Both the position numbers and the translations under genes were made by a program. A stretch of 40,647 nt of DNA, taken from assembly GCA_016791365.1 (NCBI GenBank), contig JAEUMT010000037.1, positions 1 to 40,647 of the forward strand, given 5' to 3'. Shown piece by piece: positions 1 to 8,676 of the stretch. Below the pieces are notes generated by a model. That model made no database searches and had not been told where the DNA came from. It saw only the letters and a list, made by a program, of their open reading frames with translations. The DNA comes from Hyphomonadaceae bacterium. GTDB lineage: Bacteria; Pseudomonadota; Alphaproteobacteria; Caulobacterales; Aquidulcibacteraceae. How positions within the stretch are numbered: the first letter of the stretch is position 1; each line of letters opens with the position of its first letter.

Positions 1-31
1 CATCCTACCCTCGCTTCGCGAGCGTAGGATG
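1..31 (-). terminator. Hairpin at the 3' end of tRNA-Gln
   Basis: The arms CATCCTAC (1-8) and GTAGGATG (24-31) pair, with a further CTCG/CGAG pairing around a TTCG-type loop. The hairpin overlaps the encoded CCA end of the tRNA gene. Reading on the minus strand it lies directly downstream of the tRNA, so it is probably a terminator or 3' processing hairpin. Any following T-tract would lie outside the window. tRNA-Pro at 4150-4226 has a hairpin in the same position. Confidence 0.6.
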
Positions 32-104
32 GCTGGGGTGCTAGGATTCGAACCTAGGAATGGCGGTACCAAAAACCGCTGCCTTACCGCTTGGCGACAC
101 CCCA
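30..104 (-). tRNA. tRNA-Gln (anticodon TTG)
   Basis: The minus strand folds as a full cloverleaf. The acceptor stem is TGGGGTG/CACCCCA, with discriminator G and an encoded CCA (the plus-strand TGG at 30-32). The anticodon stem is GCGGT/ACCGC around the loop TTTTGGT, giving anticodon TTG, which reads CAA. The T-arm carries GGTTCGAATCC. Without CCA the gene is 33-104. Confidence 0.95.
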
Positions 105-120
105 AAACCGGCGAAGCGCG

Positions 121-149
121 TACTTAGAGGCGCCCGCATCCGGATGCAA
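121..149 (-). promoter_or_regulatory. Candidate sigma-70 promoter of tRNA-Gln
   Basis: On the minus strand TTGCAT (144-149) and TAAGTA (121-126) are separated by 17 bases. The -10 box ends 16 bases before the tRNA 5' end, which would leave a short leader. The assignment rests only on box similarity and position. Confidence 0.45.
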
Positions 150-185
150 CAGCGCCCGGCTGACGCATCAGGGGGGGTAAACCCT

Positions 186-310
186 GCTCGCCCTTGATGG
201 GCGAGCTGTCAGCGCGCGCCAGCGCGATGACTGAGTGGGTGATTCCTCCGGCCCGCGCCGCCACCCACTCCGGCCGCTTACGCGGCCACCTCGCCCATCA
301 AGGGCGAGGT
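186..310. repeat. Paired double-hairpin element, copy A
   Basis: Two facing half-units are visible. The left outer hairpin is GCTCGCCC/GGGCGAGC (186-206). It is followed by an imperfect inner hairpin and the inward tail TGAGTGGGTGA (232-242). The right half is the mirror image: CCACCCACTCC (261-271), inner hairpin GGCCGC/GCGGCC (272-287), and outer hairpin ACCTCGCCC/GGGCGAGGT (288-310). The reverse complement closely matches copy B at 16089-16209. It lies 5 bases past the sdaA stop codon and may also act as an sdaA terminator. Confidence 0.85.
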
Positions 311-315
311 GGCTT

Positions 316-1692
316 TCAGCACTCCACCACGTTGACCGCGAGGCCGCCCTGGCTGGTTTCCTTATACTTGGACGACATATCCACCCCGGTCTGGCGCATG
401 GTCTCGATGACCTGGTCCAGGGAGACTTTGCTTGGGGTATCCGAGTGAAGCGAAAGCCGCGCGCCATTGACCGCCTTCACCGAGCCGACGGCGTTCCGCT
501 CGATGCAGGGGATCTGAACAAGGCCCCCGACGGGATCGCAGGTCAGACCCAGATTGTGCTCCATCCCGATCTCGGCCGCGTTCGCGACCTGCTGAGGCGA
601 GCCGCCCCAAACGGCCGACAAACCCGCCGCCGCCATCGAGCAGGCGACGCCAACTTCGCCCTGGCATCCCATCTCAGCGCCCGAGATCGAGGCACGCTGT
701 TTATAGAGCAGACCGATGCCGCCGGCCGTCACCAGAAAGCGGCGCGCATCGCGGACCGGGTTTTCGCTGTTCAGGCAATAGTGCCGAAGGATCGACGGCA
801 GGATGCCGGCTGCGCCGTTGGTCGGCGCCGTCACGACTTGTCCGCCTGCAGCGTTCTCCTCGTTCACCGCCATCGCATAAACGTTGAGCCAATCGAACAG
901 CCGCTCCGGTTCGTTCGCGCCCGGCTGATCCTTCAGCTTTTTCCAGATCGCCGGCGCGCGGCGCGTCACCTGCAGCGCACCCGGAAGAATGCCTTCCTTA
1001 TGCAGCCCGCGGTCGATGCACGCGGACATCACCTGCGCCACGCGATCGAGGCGCGCGTCGGTCTCTTCGCGCGGACGCATCGCATCTTCGTTGGCGTAGA
1101 TGATCTCCTCGATCGATTTGCCCTCGCGCGCGCAGTGCTCAAGCAGCTCAGCCGCAGAGCCGAATGGGAACGGCACCTTGCGGCCAGTGGTGATCAGGTC
1201 CTTCGGCGCGGGCGTCCGGAGTTGCTTCTCCGTCGCGATGAAGCCGCCGCCGGTTGAGTAATAGGTCTGTTCGAACAGCAGCAGGCCGCCTTCGCCGAAG
1301 GCGCTGAGCTTCATGCCGTTCGGGTGCAGCTCCGGGATGATGTGATAGGCGAAGACGATGTCGCTTTCCGGATCGAACGCGATCTCGTGCGATCTCAGCA
1401 GCGCCACGCGCTTCTCAACCGCCACGCGCTCCACCGTCGCCTCCGCGACATCGGGATCGAGCGTTTCTGGGTCGAGGCCAAACAGCCCCAGCACCACGGC
1501 TTTTGGCGTCGCGTGGCCTTTGCCGGTCAGCGCCAGCGAGCCCTGTAGCTCGACGGCCACCTTGGCGACCGCGTCCAATTCCACAGCGCTCTTAAGGTCT
1601 TCCAGGAAGCGCTTGCCAATGCGGATCGGCCCGAGCGTGTGCGAGCTTGAGGGGCCGATGCCGATACGGAAGAGGTCGAGGACTGAAAGCAT
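316..1692 (-). CDS. sdaA: L-serine ammonia-lyase, iron-sulfur type, single chain
   Basis: This cytoplasmic enzyme deaminates L-serine to pyruvate and ammonia using a [4Fe-4S] cluster. The 458-residue protein has the N-terminal SSSHTLGP motif and, in the catalytic half, Cys343 (in [11 protein letters not shown]), Cys385 and Cys396. These are the three cluster ligands of the family. The last residue is Cys458, matching the C-terminal cysteine that in the Legionella enzyme structure reaches into the active site as a fourth ligand. The protein is full length. It is divergent from tdh-kbl across about 120 bases, giving a serine/threonine breakdown locus. The ATG is at 1692, with only a weak ribosome binding site in front. 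Confidence 0.95.
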   Translation of the reverse strand: MLSVLDLFRIGIGPSSSHTLGPIRIGKRFLEDLKSAVELDAVAKVAVELQGSLALTGKGHATPKAVVLGLFGLDPETLDPDVAEATVERVAVEKRVALLRSHEIAFDPESDIVFAYHIIPELHPNGMKLSAFGEGGLLLFEQTYYSTGGGFIATEKQLRTPAPKDLITTGRKVPFPFGSAAELLEHCAREGKSIEEIIYANEDAMRPREETDARLDRVAQVMSACIDRGLHKEGILPGALQVTRRAPAIWKKLKDQPGANEPERLFDWLNVYAMAVNEENAAGGQVVTAPTNGAAGILPSILRHYCLNSENPVRDARRFLVTAGGIGLLYKQRASISGAEMGCQGEVGVACSMAAAGLSAVWGGSPQQVANAAEIGMEHNLGLTCDPVGGLVQIPCIERNAVGSVKAVNGARLSLHSDTPSKVSLDQVIETMRQTGVDMSSKYKETSQGGLAVNVVEC

Positions 1693-1813
1693 GAAGGGTG
1701 CTTGACGTTAGGCGATTGTCGTTCTGCTAGGTAGGAGATAATGGACTGATTTCCAAACACTTGGATTTGAAGCGCGGTTAAGATCGCGCGCTACCGCATC
1801 GAAGGAGAGGCCG

Positions 1814-2839
1814 TTGAAAGCGCTGGTCAAACGCGAGGCCAAACGTGGGCTTTGGCTTGAAGACGTGCCGGAGCCAGAGGCTGGCCCGAACGATGTGAAG
1901 ATCCGCGTGAAGCGCACCGCGATCTGCGGCACCGACATCCACATCTATAAGTGGGATGAGTGGGCGCAGAAGACGATCCCGGTGCCGATGGTCGTCGGCC
2001 ACGAGTTTGTCGGCGAGATCGTCGAGGTCGGCGACAACGTCAACGACTACAAGCCCGGGATGATCGTCTCGGGCGAAGGCCACATCGTCTGCGGCCGCTG
2101 CCGCAATTGCATGGCCGGCCGCCGTCACCTCTGCCCGTACACCAGCGGCGTCGGTGTGAACCGCCCCGGCTGCTTTGCCGAATACATCGTCATCCCGAAC
2201 GCCAATGTCTGGCACCACCATGACGGCATCGATCTCGATGTCGCCTCGATCTTCGATCCATTCGGCAATGCGACGCACACGGCGCTGCAATGGGACATGG
2301 TCGGTGAAGATGTGCTGATCACCGGCGCGGGCCCGATTGGCGCGATGGCCGCGGCAATCGCCAAGCACGTGGGCGCGCGGCATGTCGTGATCACCGACAT
2401 CAACGATTATCGCCTGGCGTTGGCGAAGAAAGTTGGCGCCACGCGCACCGTGAATGTCACCAAGGAAACGCTGGGCGATGTGCAAAAAGAACTCGGCATG
2501 ACCGAAGGCTTTGACGTCGGCCTCGAAATGTCGGGCGCGCCAAATGCGCTCTCAGACATGATCGACAACATGAGCCACGGCGCCAAGATTTCGATGCTCG
2601 GCATTCCGTCCGGCGACATGAAGATCGACTGGAACAAGGTCGTCTTCAACATGCTGACGATCAAAGGCATCTATGGCCGCGAGATTTTCGAGACCTGGTA
2701 CAAGATGACGACGCTCATCCAGTCTGGCCTCGACCTCTCGCCGATCATCACGCACCGGCTGCCGTATCAGAAGTTCGAAGAGGGCTTTGAGACGATGCTG
2801 GAAGGCAAGTCGGGCAAGATCGTTCTGAACTGGGAGTAG
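1814..2839 (+). CDS. tdh: L-threonine 3-dehydrogenase
   Basis: This zinc-dependent medium-chain dehydrogenase oxidises L-threonine to 2-amino-3-oxobutyrate with NAD+. The 341-residue protein has catalytic zinc residues Cys38, His63 and Glu64, and structural zinc cysteines 93, 96, 99 and 107. A Rossmann segment [15 protein letters not shown] follows at about residue 172. The start is TTG at 1814, supported by the purine-rich GAAGGAGAGG three bases upstream and by the family N-terminus MKALVK. kbl follows after 69 bases and takes the product, so the two form a threonine-to-glycine operon. Confidence 0.95.
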   Translation: MKALVKREAKRGLWLEDVPEPEAGPNDVKIRVKRTAICGTDIHIYKWDEWAQKTIPVPMVVGHEFVGEIVEVGDNVNDYKPGMIVSGEGHIVCGRCRNCMAGRRHLCPYTSGVGVNRPGCFAEYIVIPNANVWHHHDGIDLDVASIFDPFGNATHTALQWDMVGEDVLITGAGPIGAMAAAIAKHVGARHVVITDINDYRLALAKKVGATRTVNVTKETLGDVQKELGMTEGFDVGLEMSGAPNALSDMIDNMSHGAKISMLGIPSGDMKIDWNKVVFNMLTIKGIYGREIFETWYKMTTLIQSGLDLSPIITHRLPYQKFEEGFETMLEGKSGKIVLNWE

Positions 2840-2841
2840 GC

Positions 2842-2882
2842 GCGGGCTTCCAAGCCCGCATGCGCGCTCGGAGGCGCGCGCT
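2842..2882. repeat. Palindromic repeat between tdh and kbl
   Basis: A perfect hairpin GCGGGCTT-CC-AAGCCCGC (2842-2859) is followed by a second one built from GCGCGC at 2862-2867 and 2874-2879. No T-tract follows, so it is more likely a REP-like or mRNA-stability hairpin within the operon than a strong terminator. Confidence 0.6.
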
Positions 2883-2908
2883 CCAACTTTCGACGTTGAG
2901 AGGCTAAG

Positions 2909-4093
2909 ATGTATGGCGAATTTCAGAAGCACGTTGAAAAAGAGATCGCCGGCATTCGCGAGGCGGGTTTCTACAAGGAAGAGCGCGTGATCGCGACGCC
3001 GCAGGGCGCGGAGATTGGAGTCAACGGCGGCAAGTCCGTCATCAATATGTGCGCCAACAACTATCTCGGCCTGGCGCAAGACGCGCGGATCAAGACCGCC
3101 GCGCACGAGGGCTTGGAGCAATGGGGCTATGGCATGGCCTCGGTGCGCTTCATCTGCGGTACGCAGACGGTGCACAAGCAGCTGGAAGACGATCTCTCCC
3201 GGTGGCTGCAGATGGAGGACACGATCCTCTACCCGTCATGCTTCGATGCGAACGGTGGCCTCTTCGAAGTGTTGCTCGGCGCCGAAGACGCGATCATCTC
3301 GGACGAATTGAACCACGCCTCAATCATCGATGGTGTGCGGCTCTGCAAGGCGCAGCGCTACCGCTACAAGAACAACGACATGAACGATCTCGAAGTGCAG
3401 CTGAAAGCGGCTGACGCCGCCGGCGCGCGCTTTAAGCTGATCTCGACGGACGGCGTCTTCTCGATGGATGGCGTCATCGCTTCGCTCGATCAGCTCTGCG
3501 ATCTAGCCGAGCGTTACAATGCGCTGGTCCATGTTGATGACTCGCACTCCACCGGCATTGTCGGCCCGGGCGGGCGGGGCACAGCTGAGTATCGCAACTG
3601 CATTGATCGCATCGATGTTCTGACGAGCACGCTCGGCAAGGCGCTTGGCGGTGCGAGCGGTGGGTTTACCAGCGGCAAGCGGGCGATCGTTGAGCTGCTG
3701 CGTCAGCGTTCGCGGCCGTACCTCTTCTCGAACACCGTGCCGCCGCCGATCGCGGCCGGGGCGCGCAAGGCTGTGGAGCTTGCGGCGAAGGGCGATGATC
3801 TCCGGAAGCAGTTGAAGGCCAACATGGAGCTCTTTCGCGGTGGGCTCGAAGCGGCGGGCTTTGATCTGCTTCCGGGAGAGCACCCGATCATTCCTGTGAT
3901 GTTGTATGACGCCAAGCCCGCGGTGGCGCTGGCCGAGGAGCTTTTGAAGCGCGGCGTCTATGTGATCGCGTTTTCGTATCCGGTGGTGCCGAAGGGCAAG
4001 GCGCGGATCCGGACGCAAATGTCGGCGGCGCATACGCGCGCGGAAGTCGAGCGGGCGGTGGCGGCGTTTGTTGAGGCGAAGGCTGCGCTTTAA
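2909..4093 (+). CDS. kbl: Glycine C-acetyltransferase (2-amino-3-ketobutyrate CoA ligase)
   Basis: This PLP enzyme cleaves 2-amino-3-oxobutyrate with CoA to glycine and acetyl-CoA, the step after threonine dehydrogenase. The 394-residue protein is of normal length for this alpha-oxoamine synthase family. It has the [13 protein letters not shown] motif, the [16 protein letters not shown] segment that contacts PLP, and the PLP lysine Lys244 in [13 protein letters not shown]. It lies directly downstream of tdh on the same strand. Confidence 0.95.
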   Translation: MYGEFQKHVEKEIAGIREAGFYKEERVIATPQGAEIGVNGGKSVINMCANNYLGLAQDARIKTAAHEGLEQWGYGMASVRFICGTQTVHKQLEDDLSRWLQMEDTILYPSCFDANGGLFEVLLGAEDAIISDELNHASIIDGVRLCKAQRYRYKNNDMNDLEVQLKAADAAGARFKLISTDGVFSMDGVIASLDQLCDLAERYNALVHVDDSHSTGIVGPGGRGTAEYRNCIDRIDVLTSTLGKALGGASGGFTSGKRAIVELLRQRSRPYLFSNTVPPPIAAGARKAVELAAKGDDLRKQLKANMELFRGGLEAAGFDLLPGEHPIIPVMLYDAKPAVALAEELLKRGVYVIAFSYPVVPKGKARIRTQMSAAHTRAEVERAVAAFVEAKAAL

Positions 4094-4097
4094 GCCA

Positions 4098-4154
4098 GTC
4101 CTCCTACGCCGAGGCTTCGGAGGACGACCATTCCTCGCGATGCGAGGAATGGTC
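4098..4154. terminator. Double hairpin between kbl and tRNA-Pro
   Basis: There are two adjacent inverted repeats. GTCCTCC (4098-4104) pairs with GGAGGAC (4119-4125), just past the kbl stop. GACCATTCCTCGC (4126-4138) pairs perfectly with GCGAGGAATGGTC (4142-4154). The second overlaps the CCA end of the convergent tRNA-Pro, as the hairpin at 1-31 does for tRNA-Gln. They probably end kbl and tRNA-Pro transcription from opposite sides. Confidence 0.6.
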
Positions 4155-4226
4155 GGAGTAGCAAGATTCGAACTTACGACCCCCACGTCCCGAACGTGGT
4201 GCTCTACCAGGCTGAGCTATACTCCG
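4150..4226 (-). tRNA. tRNA-Pro (anticodon CGG)
   Basis: The minus strand folds as a cloverleaf. The acceptor stem is CGGAGTA/TACTCCG with discriminator A and an encoded CCA. The anticodon stem is CCACG/CGTGG around the loop TTCGGGA, giving anticodon CGG, which reads CCG. The D-arm has TAGCTCAGCCTGGTAGAGCA and the T-arm AGTTCGAATCT. Confidence 0.95.
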
Positions 4227-4245
4227 ACGCTTGCGCGAGGCGGGC

Positions 4246-4273
4246 CTTTTACACGGTTCTACGGATGGCGCAA
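4246..4273 (-). promoter_or_regulatory. Candidate promoter of tRNA-Pro
   Basis: On the minus strand TTGCGC (4268-4273) and TAAAAG (4246-4251) are 16 bases apart. The -10 box ends 19 bases before the tRNA 5' end. The call is based on similarity and position only. Confidence 0.4.
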
Positions 4274-4278
4274 CGCGC

Positions 4279-4731
4279 TTAGCCCGGCCAGTTGAAGGCG
4301 AAATACGTCGCCCCGAGGCCAACCCCGATAAGCAGCATCCAGCGCATGGTCTCAGCGGCCATATGGACGAATTCGCGGGCCGCGCCGAACATGGAAAGGG
4401 CCAGCGCGACGACGAAGCTGGAGCCTACGGCGAGCCAGATTTCGAACTCGCCGAGGCGGGAATCCACAGCGGCCAAATAGGCTAAATAGCCGGCGAAACC
4501 GGCCAACATGAACCGGACCAGGGCTTTGAGGATGGTGCTGCCGGCGCGGTGATGGTCGACGAAATCGGCTGGGATCGCGGCAGCCGCCGGCGCGGGCGGC
4601 GGTAGGGCTTGGGGCGCTGCCAGCTTCTCGCGCAGGCTGCGCCAGCCCTCAGCCTCGACCTCTGCCCGGAGCTGCTGCTCGAACATCCAGTCATCGGTCG
4701 CGAAAGCGGGCCTGCCGCGGAACGTAGCCAT
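4279..4731 (-). CDS. Small membrane protein of unknown function
   Basis: This 150-residue protein has a hydrophilic N-terminal half (MATFRGRPAFATDDWMFEQQ) with a proline/alanine linker. About three hydrophobic segments fill the last 80 residues. I do not recognise the family. A longer reading to 5019 would run into sppA and is rejected; the ATG at 4731 has a GGAGGG upstream. The gene is divergent from sppA, and the shared interval holds paired TATCGATA-type palindromes. It is probably an inner-membrane protein. Confidence 0.7.
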   Translation of the reverse strand: MATFRGRPAFATDDWMFEQQLRAEVEAEGWRSLREKLAAPQALPPPAPAAAAIPADFVDHHRAGSTILKALVRFMLAGFAGYLAYLAAVDSRLGEFEIWLAVGSSFVVALALSMFGAAREFVHMAAETMRWMLLIGVGLGATYFAFNWPG

Positions 4732-4843
4732 TGGGAGCGCACCCCTCCGCTGGCGATCATGCGCCAGGTCGCGGTTCGGGAAAATAGTCGTCGGCAGAAA
4801 GGTTTGGACCGGCTTGCGGGCGGTCCGGCCCTGCGGGTTTATC

Positions 4844-4899
4844 ATTTTTCGATAAAATACCGCTTGCCTCCGGCAGCGCTCCATATCATTTATCGATAA
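4844..4899. promoter_or_regulatory. Two TATCGATA-type palindromes in the sppA divergent promoter region
   Basis: A near-palindrome ATTTTTCGATAAAAT (4844-4858) and a perfect palindrome TTATCGATAA (4890-4899) have centres 44 bases apart, about four helical turns. They are AT-rich islands in GC-rich DNA, between the starts of the small membrane protein gene and sppA. They look like an operator pair for a dimeric regulator. I cannot name the regulator. Confidence 0.45.
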
Positions 4900-4933
4900 G
4901 GACCGGCAGTGGGCCGGGGTGGAGTCTTCAATC

Positions 4934-6694
4934 GTGAAGCAATTCTTGATCACCGTGGCGGGTGTGCTGACGGGTTTGGTCCTTTTCCTGTTTATCGGGC
5001 CGATCCTGCTTTTCAGCATGCTGGCGGCCTCGTTTGGCGGCCAGCCGGCCCAGCCGTCGCATATGGTTCTGGCGCTCGATCTGCGCGAGTCGCTGACGGA
5101 TCAGCGGCCGGCCAATCCGTTCGCCTCCCTGAGCGGCACGAGCGATGCGTTGCTTGACGTTCTCAACAAGATCGAGGGCGCCCGCACCGATGATGCGGTT
5201 GAGGGCATTTACATTCGGGCCAACACGGGCGGCATGCAGGCGGCGCAAGCCGAAGAGCTCCGCGCGGCGCTGGCGGCGTTCCGCGCCTCGGGCAAGTTCG
5301 TGGTCGCGCACTTGCAAAATGACGGCGTCCGTATGGGCATGCCGGGCTACATGGCGATCGCGGACTCCGATGAAGTCTGGTTGCAGGAGACCAGCGAGTT
5401 TCAGCCGATGGGTCTTTCGGCGGAAGTGACGTTCTTCGGTGAAACGCTGCAGCGCTATCACATGCAAGCGCAGTTTGAGCAGCGCGAGGACTACAAGACG
5501 TATCCCAACACGCTGACCCAGCGCACGTTCACGCCGGCGCATCGTGAAGAGATAACGAGCCTGATGAACGGCATTTACGGCAACATGATCGCCAACATCG
5601 CAACCGATCGCGGTATCACCCCGGAAGCGACGCGGGCGGCTGTTGAGGCGACGCCGTTCACGGCGGCGCGTGCGCGTGAGCTGACATTGATCGACCAGAT
5701 TGGCCGCCCCGAAGAAGCCGAGCGCGCCGCGCTGGCGCGCGCGGAGAACGCCGAGATTGTCGATTTCGAGGACTACCACGCGCCTGTTCATTCTGGCGGC
5801 CGTGTCATCGCCGTGGTTCAGGGCGAAGGCGCGATCATCTCCGGTCCGGAAAGCCATGACGTGTTCGGCGGCGAATCCGCGATGAACAGCGATGTCATCG
5901 CGCAAGCGCTGCTCGATGCGTCGGAAGACGAAGACGTGGCGGCCATCGTGTTCCGGGTTTCGAGTCCCGGCGGCTCGGTCGTTGCGTCGGATCAGATCCT
6001 GGCGGCGCTGCGGACGGCCAAGGAGCGCGGCAAGCACATCGTGGTTTCGATGGGCGATGTGGCGGCCTCGGGCGGTTATTATGTCTCCGCCTTCGCTGAC
6101 GAGATCATTGCGTCGCCTTCGACGATCACCGGCTCGATCGGTGTCGTTGGCGGCAAGCTGATCATTGGCGGGGCGATGGACCATTATCTCTCCTCGAACA
6201 CCGAGACGATCACGGTGGGTTCGCCGCTGGTTGAGATGTTCACGAGCGAGCGCGGCTTTAGCCCTGCCGAACGCGCCGCCTTCGCCGGCTTCATCGATCG
6301 CGCCTACACTGAATTCCTCGGCCTCGTCGCCGAGGGGCGCAGCATGACGCCGGAGCAAGTGCGCGCCGTTGCGCAAGGCCGGGTGTGGACGGGCCAGCAG
6401 GCGCTCGAGCGCGGGCTGGTCGATCATCTCGGCGGCTTCTCGGTTGCGGTGGCGCGCGCCCGCGCGCTGGCCGGCATCGAAGAAGATGCGCGCGTTCAAC
6501 TGCGCTACTACCCGACGGTCGAAAGCCCGTTCGAAGCGTTCGGCCGCATGTTCGGCGCTTCGTCGGAAAGCGTTGAAGCGCTGGTGCGCATCAACGCGGC
6601 GCTTTCCGACCCACGCATGCAACGTGTGATGGCGGCGATGCGTGAAGAAGAAGCCGGCGCCCGCGCCGAGACCGGTCACTTCACGGTCGAATAA
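4934..6694 (+). CDS. sppA: Signal peptide peptidase SppA, long (67K) type
   Basis: This inner-membrane serine protease degrades signal peptides left in the membrane. The start chosen is GTG at 4934, giving MKQFLITVAGVLTG as in relatives; GGTGGAG at 4917-4923 is well placed for it. GTG at 4919 would add five residues. In the 586-residue form there is an N-terminal membrane anchor (about 5-30) followed by two tandem SppA domains. The catalytic pair is Lys188 (in REDYKTYPN) and Ser379 (in DVAASGGYYV), both present. A strong intrinsic terminator follows. Confidence 0.93.
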   Translation: MKQFLITVAGVLTGLVLFLFIGPILLFSMLAASFGGQPAQPSHMVLALDLRESLTDQRPANPFASLSGTSDALLDVLNKIEGARTDDAVEGIYIRANTGGMQAAQAEELRAALAAFRASGKFVVAHLQNDGVRMGMPGYMAIADSDEVWLQETSEFQPMGLSAEVTFFGETLQRYHMQAQFEQREDYKTYPNTLTQRTFTPAHREEITSLMNGIYGNMIANIATDRGITPEATRAAVEATPFTAARARELTLIDQIGRPEEAERAALARAENAEIVDFEDYHAPVHSGGRVIAVVQGEGAIISGPESHDVFGGESAMNSDVIAQALLDASEDEDVAAIVFRVSSPGGSVVASDQILAALRTAKERGKHIVVSMGDVAASGGYYVSAFADEIIASPSTITGSIGVVGGKLIIGGAMDHYLSSNTETITVGSPLVEMFTSERGFSPAERAAFAGFIDRAYTEFLGLVAEGRSMTPEQVRAVAQGRVWTGQQALERGLVDHLGGFSVAVARARALAGIEEDARVQLRYYPTVESPFEAFGRMFGASSESVEALVRINAALSDPRMQRVMAAMREEEAGARAETGHFTVE

Positions 6695-6720
6695 TCCAGC
6701 CTAACAAACTCCATAGCCTT

Positions 6721-6755
6721 GGCCCTTCGCGGAAACGCGGAGGGCCTTTTGTTTT
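6721..6755 (+). terminator. Intrinsic terminator of sppA
   Basis: The stem GGCCCTTCGCG / CGCGGAGGGCC (6721-6746) with a GAAA-type loop is followed by TTTTGTTTT. It lies 26 bases after the sppA stop. The stem core recurs almost unchanged at 10607-10641. Confidence 0.85.
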
Positions 6756-6771
6756 GGGCATGCGCAGACGC

Positions 6772-6795
6772 CTGCCTTGCGGGCCCGCAAGGCAG
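6772..6795 (-). terminator. Perfect 24-base palindrome downstream of the minus-strand gene
   Basis: CTGCCTTGCGGG is followed directly by its exact reverse complement. It lies 30 bases past the stop codon of the convergent minus-strand gene at 6825-7310. It probably stops that transcript, although no T-tract follows. Confidence 0.5.
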
Positions 6796-6824
6796 TGAGG
6801 TGTGATGAAGCTGTGCGGCAAGGT

Positions 6825-7310
6825 TTAGGAGGAATCGGCGGGCGCGCGCTGGAGCGGCGGCGATTGAGCTAGTGCGTGCGCGGGCGGCGCGGTGGGCACA
6901 AGGTTGAACTTGCGAAGACCGCGGCGGATTTTCTTACAGAAGCGCGCGACGCACCGGTCGGGATCGGCCAGGACGTCGAGCAAACGCCGTACGCGCATGC
7001 CGATATCGGCGCCTTTGGCGCGCACGCCGCCGCCTTTCAGGAAGAGCCTGATTGAGCTTCGCACAAGCCGAAAGCCGGGCCGCGCCGGCGCGACGCTTTG
7101 CGCTCTGCCAGGCTGGACGCAATGCCATGCCAGGACAAAGCAGAACGCCTCGACGCGCCGTTCGAGATGAAACACGAAGCGGCGCATCCGGCGGCTGCGC
7201 GAGAACGGGCCGAAGCGGAGAACCAGTTCGAGCAACCAACCCGCCCACGCAAATGCACTCGCGCGAAATTGCGCGAGCGGCTGAATGAACGGGGATTGGT
7301 CGATAGGCAT
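6825..7310 (-). CDS. Conserved hypothetical protein
   Basis: This is a 161-residue basic protein. An early hydrophobic stretch (AFAWAGWLLELVLRFGPF) is followed by RRMRRFVFHLERRVEAFCFVLAWH and a basic region ending near FNLVPTAPPAHAL. The pattern resembles a short hypothetical family I have seen in Caulobacterales, but no function is known to me. An overlapping frame (6934-7395) has an arginine/alanine-rich composition typical of shadow frames, so this frame is preferred. The ribosome binding site is weak. Confidence 0.55.
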   Translation of the reverse strand: MPIDQSPFIQPLAQFRASAFAWAGWLLELVLRFGPFSRSRRMRRFVFHLERRVEAFCFVLAWHCVQPGRAQSVAPARPGFRLVRSSIRLFLKGGGVRAKGADIGMRVRRLLDVLADPDRCVARFCKKIRRGLRKFNLVPTAPPAHALAQSPPLQRAPADSS

Positions 7311-7385
7311 GAGCGGCGAGCTTACGCCTGCGCGCGCCTCTGCCGGATAGATTGCGATCTGTCCTCGCCCTGAAAAATGTAGTCG

Positions 7386-8081
7386 TTAGCGCCAACCGGC
7401 GTCGCGCGCCGCACGTTCGGCTTCCGAGTCGAGCGGATCGCCGGCGATCATTTCATCAACGGCATTCAATATCCCGGCCGATGCGTCGGCCTGGCGGATT
7501 TCACCGCCGGCGGCGGTGTTGGCAATGAGCGGGATGCTCCAGTTACTTTGGGAGCGGCACGCGACGCCCGAGGCGCCGCCTTCTGTAAGATCAAACGTGC
7601 GGCAGTAGGCGCCATCGTGATTGCGGAAGCTGACGCCGATACGCACCGCGCCGGCGTCGTCGGATGCGAGCTGCGTATCGAGTGCGCGCGACAAAGCGCC
7701 TCGCGCTTCGAGGCCCGTGTCCGCCGTCGAAACGAGCGGCGCGGCCGGTTGCAGAAATCCGATGCCGACGACGAGGCCAAGCGCGATGCTAGCGGCCATG
7801 GCGCCGTACTCGCGGAACGACCATTTGGCGGCGCGACGCGAGGCGAAGTCGACGACTTCGGCTTGGTGCGGGGTTTGCGCTGCGTGCCGCAAGCGTTGCG
7901 GCACGGATTCAGTGAGGGCGCCGTCGAACGCGGACGACAAGCGCGCGCGCATTTCGCGATGGGCTTCGAGCTTTTCGCGAAGCGAGGCGTCGTCCGCGAG
8001 TGCGGCTTCGACTTCGGCGAGGTCGGCGCCGGTGAGTTCGCCGTCGGCGAACGCCATCAGTTTTTCATCGTCGACGCTCAT
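7386..8081 (-). CDS. Transmembrane anti-sigma factor
   Basis: The 231-residue protein begins with MSVDDEKLMAFADGELTGADLAEVEAAL, the helical anti-sigma N-terminus that binds an ECF sigma factor. A single membrane segment (about residues 92-113) and a periplasmic C-terminal domain follow. There is no HxxxCxxC zinc motif, so it is not a ZAS-type anti-sigma. Its ATG overlaps the sigma gene stop as ATGA (8078-8081), implying coupled translation and matched amounts. It presumably holds the sigma factor at the membrane until an envelope signal arrives. Confidence 0.85.
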   Translation of the reverse strand: MSVDDEKLMAFADGELTGADLAEVEAALADDASLREKLEAHREMRARLSSAFDGALTESVPQRLRHAAQTPHQAEVVDFASRRAAKWSFREYGAMAASIALGLVVGIGFLQPAAPLVSTADTGLEARGALSRALDTQLASDDAGAVRIGVSFRNHDGAYCRTFDLTEGGASGVACRSQSNWSIPLIANTAAGGEIRQADASAGILNAVDEMIAGDPLDSEAERAARDAGWR

Positions 8082-8581
8082 TTGGCGCCTCCCAACATGA
8101 TTTGCAGCGCTTCACGGCCGCGTGCGAGGCGGCTGGTAAGGGTGCCGATTGGAATGTCCAGCGCTTCCGCCGCTTCGCGGTAAGCGAGGCCTTCGACACA
8201 GACGAGGGCCACGGCTTCGCGCTGCTCCTCGGGAAGTTTGCGCATCGCCGTCCATACATCATCGGCTTCGAGTTTGGCGTGGACCTCAGCTTCGCCGCCA
8301 TGGCCGACGTGCTCGCCGGCTTCGACAGGCGCGAAGACCTTGCCGCGGCGCGTGCGCGAGCGGGCTTCGTCAATCCAGGCGTTGCGCGTGATGCTGAACA
8401 GCCAGGATTCCAGCCGCGTGCCTTGTTGGTATTGATCCATGCGCATGAGTGCGCGCTCCACCGCGATTTGAACGATGTCGTCCGCGTCCGCCAAGCTGCC
8501 GGTAAGCGCCCGCGCAAACCGCCGCAGGCGCGGCAGCATTGCGACGATGTCTGAGCGGGTTTGCTCGGCGGCGCTCATCAT
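8078..8581 (-). CDS. ECF RNA polymerase sigma factor
   Basis: This 167-residue sigma-70 family protein has region 2 at about residues 13-80 (LPRLRRFARALTGSLADADDIVQ and ESWLFSITRNAWIDEAR). Region 4 is at about 110-160 (LPEEQREAVALVCVEGLAYREAAEALDIPIGTLTSRLARGR). Size and domain content are those of an extracytoplasmic-function sigma factor. It is coupled to the anti-sigma gene and divergent from a secreted protease gene. The second ATG (8578) could equally be the start. Confidence 0.9.
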   Translation of the reverse strand: MMSAAEQTRSDIVAMLPRLRRFARALTGSLADADDIVQIAVERALMRMDQYQQGTRLESWLFSITRNAWIDEARSRTRRGKVFAPVEAGEHVGHGGEAEVHAKLEADDVWTAMRKLPEEQREAVALVCVEGLAYREAAEALDIPIGTLTSRLARGREALQIMLGGAK

Positions 8582-8588
8582 CTCTACT

Positions 8589-8666
8589 GGTCAAACGGCT
8601 GAGGCTGGCGGTTTCTTCCGCCGGGATGTGCGAATAGTGAAGGGATGAACATGGGCCGGTCAAACG
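8589..8666. promoter_or_regulatory. Direct repeats of GGTCAAACG between the sigma gene and the protease gene
   Basis: GGTCAAACG occurs at 8589-8597 and 8658-8666, both within the 95-base divergent interval. On the minus strand it reads CGTTTGACC, compatible with an ECF -35 type element. The distal copy lies about 77 bases before the sigma start. No clear -10 can be assigned, so autoregulation is only a possibility. Confidence 0.3.
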
Positions 8667-8676
8667 TTAGGGACGC

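Noticed and set aside
235-1257. 340-residue open frame on the plus strand inside sdaA
   Set aside because: It is antisense to a clear sdaA gene, has arginine/alanine-rich composition with no family motif, and such long shadow frames are expected in GC-rich DNA.
4928-6679. 583-residue minus-strand frame inside sppA
   Set aside because: It mirrors the sppA codons and is arginine/histidine-rich without motifs, while sppA has its catalytic residues and start.
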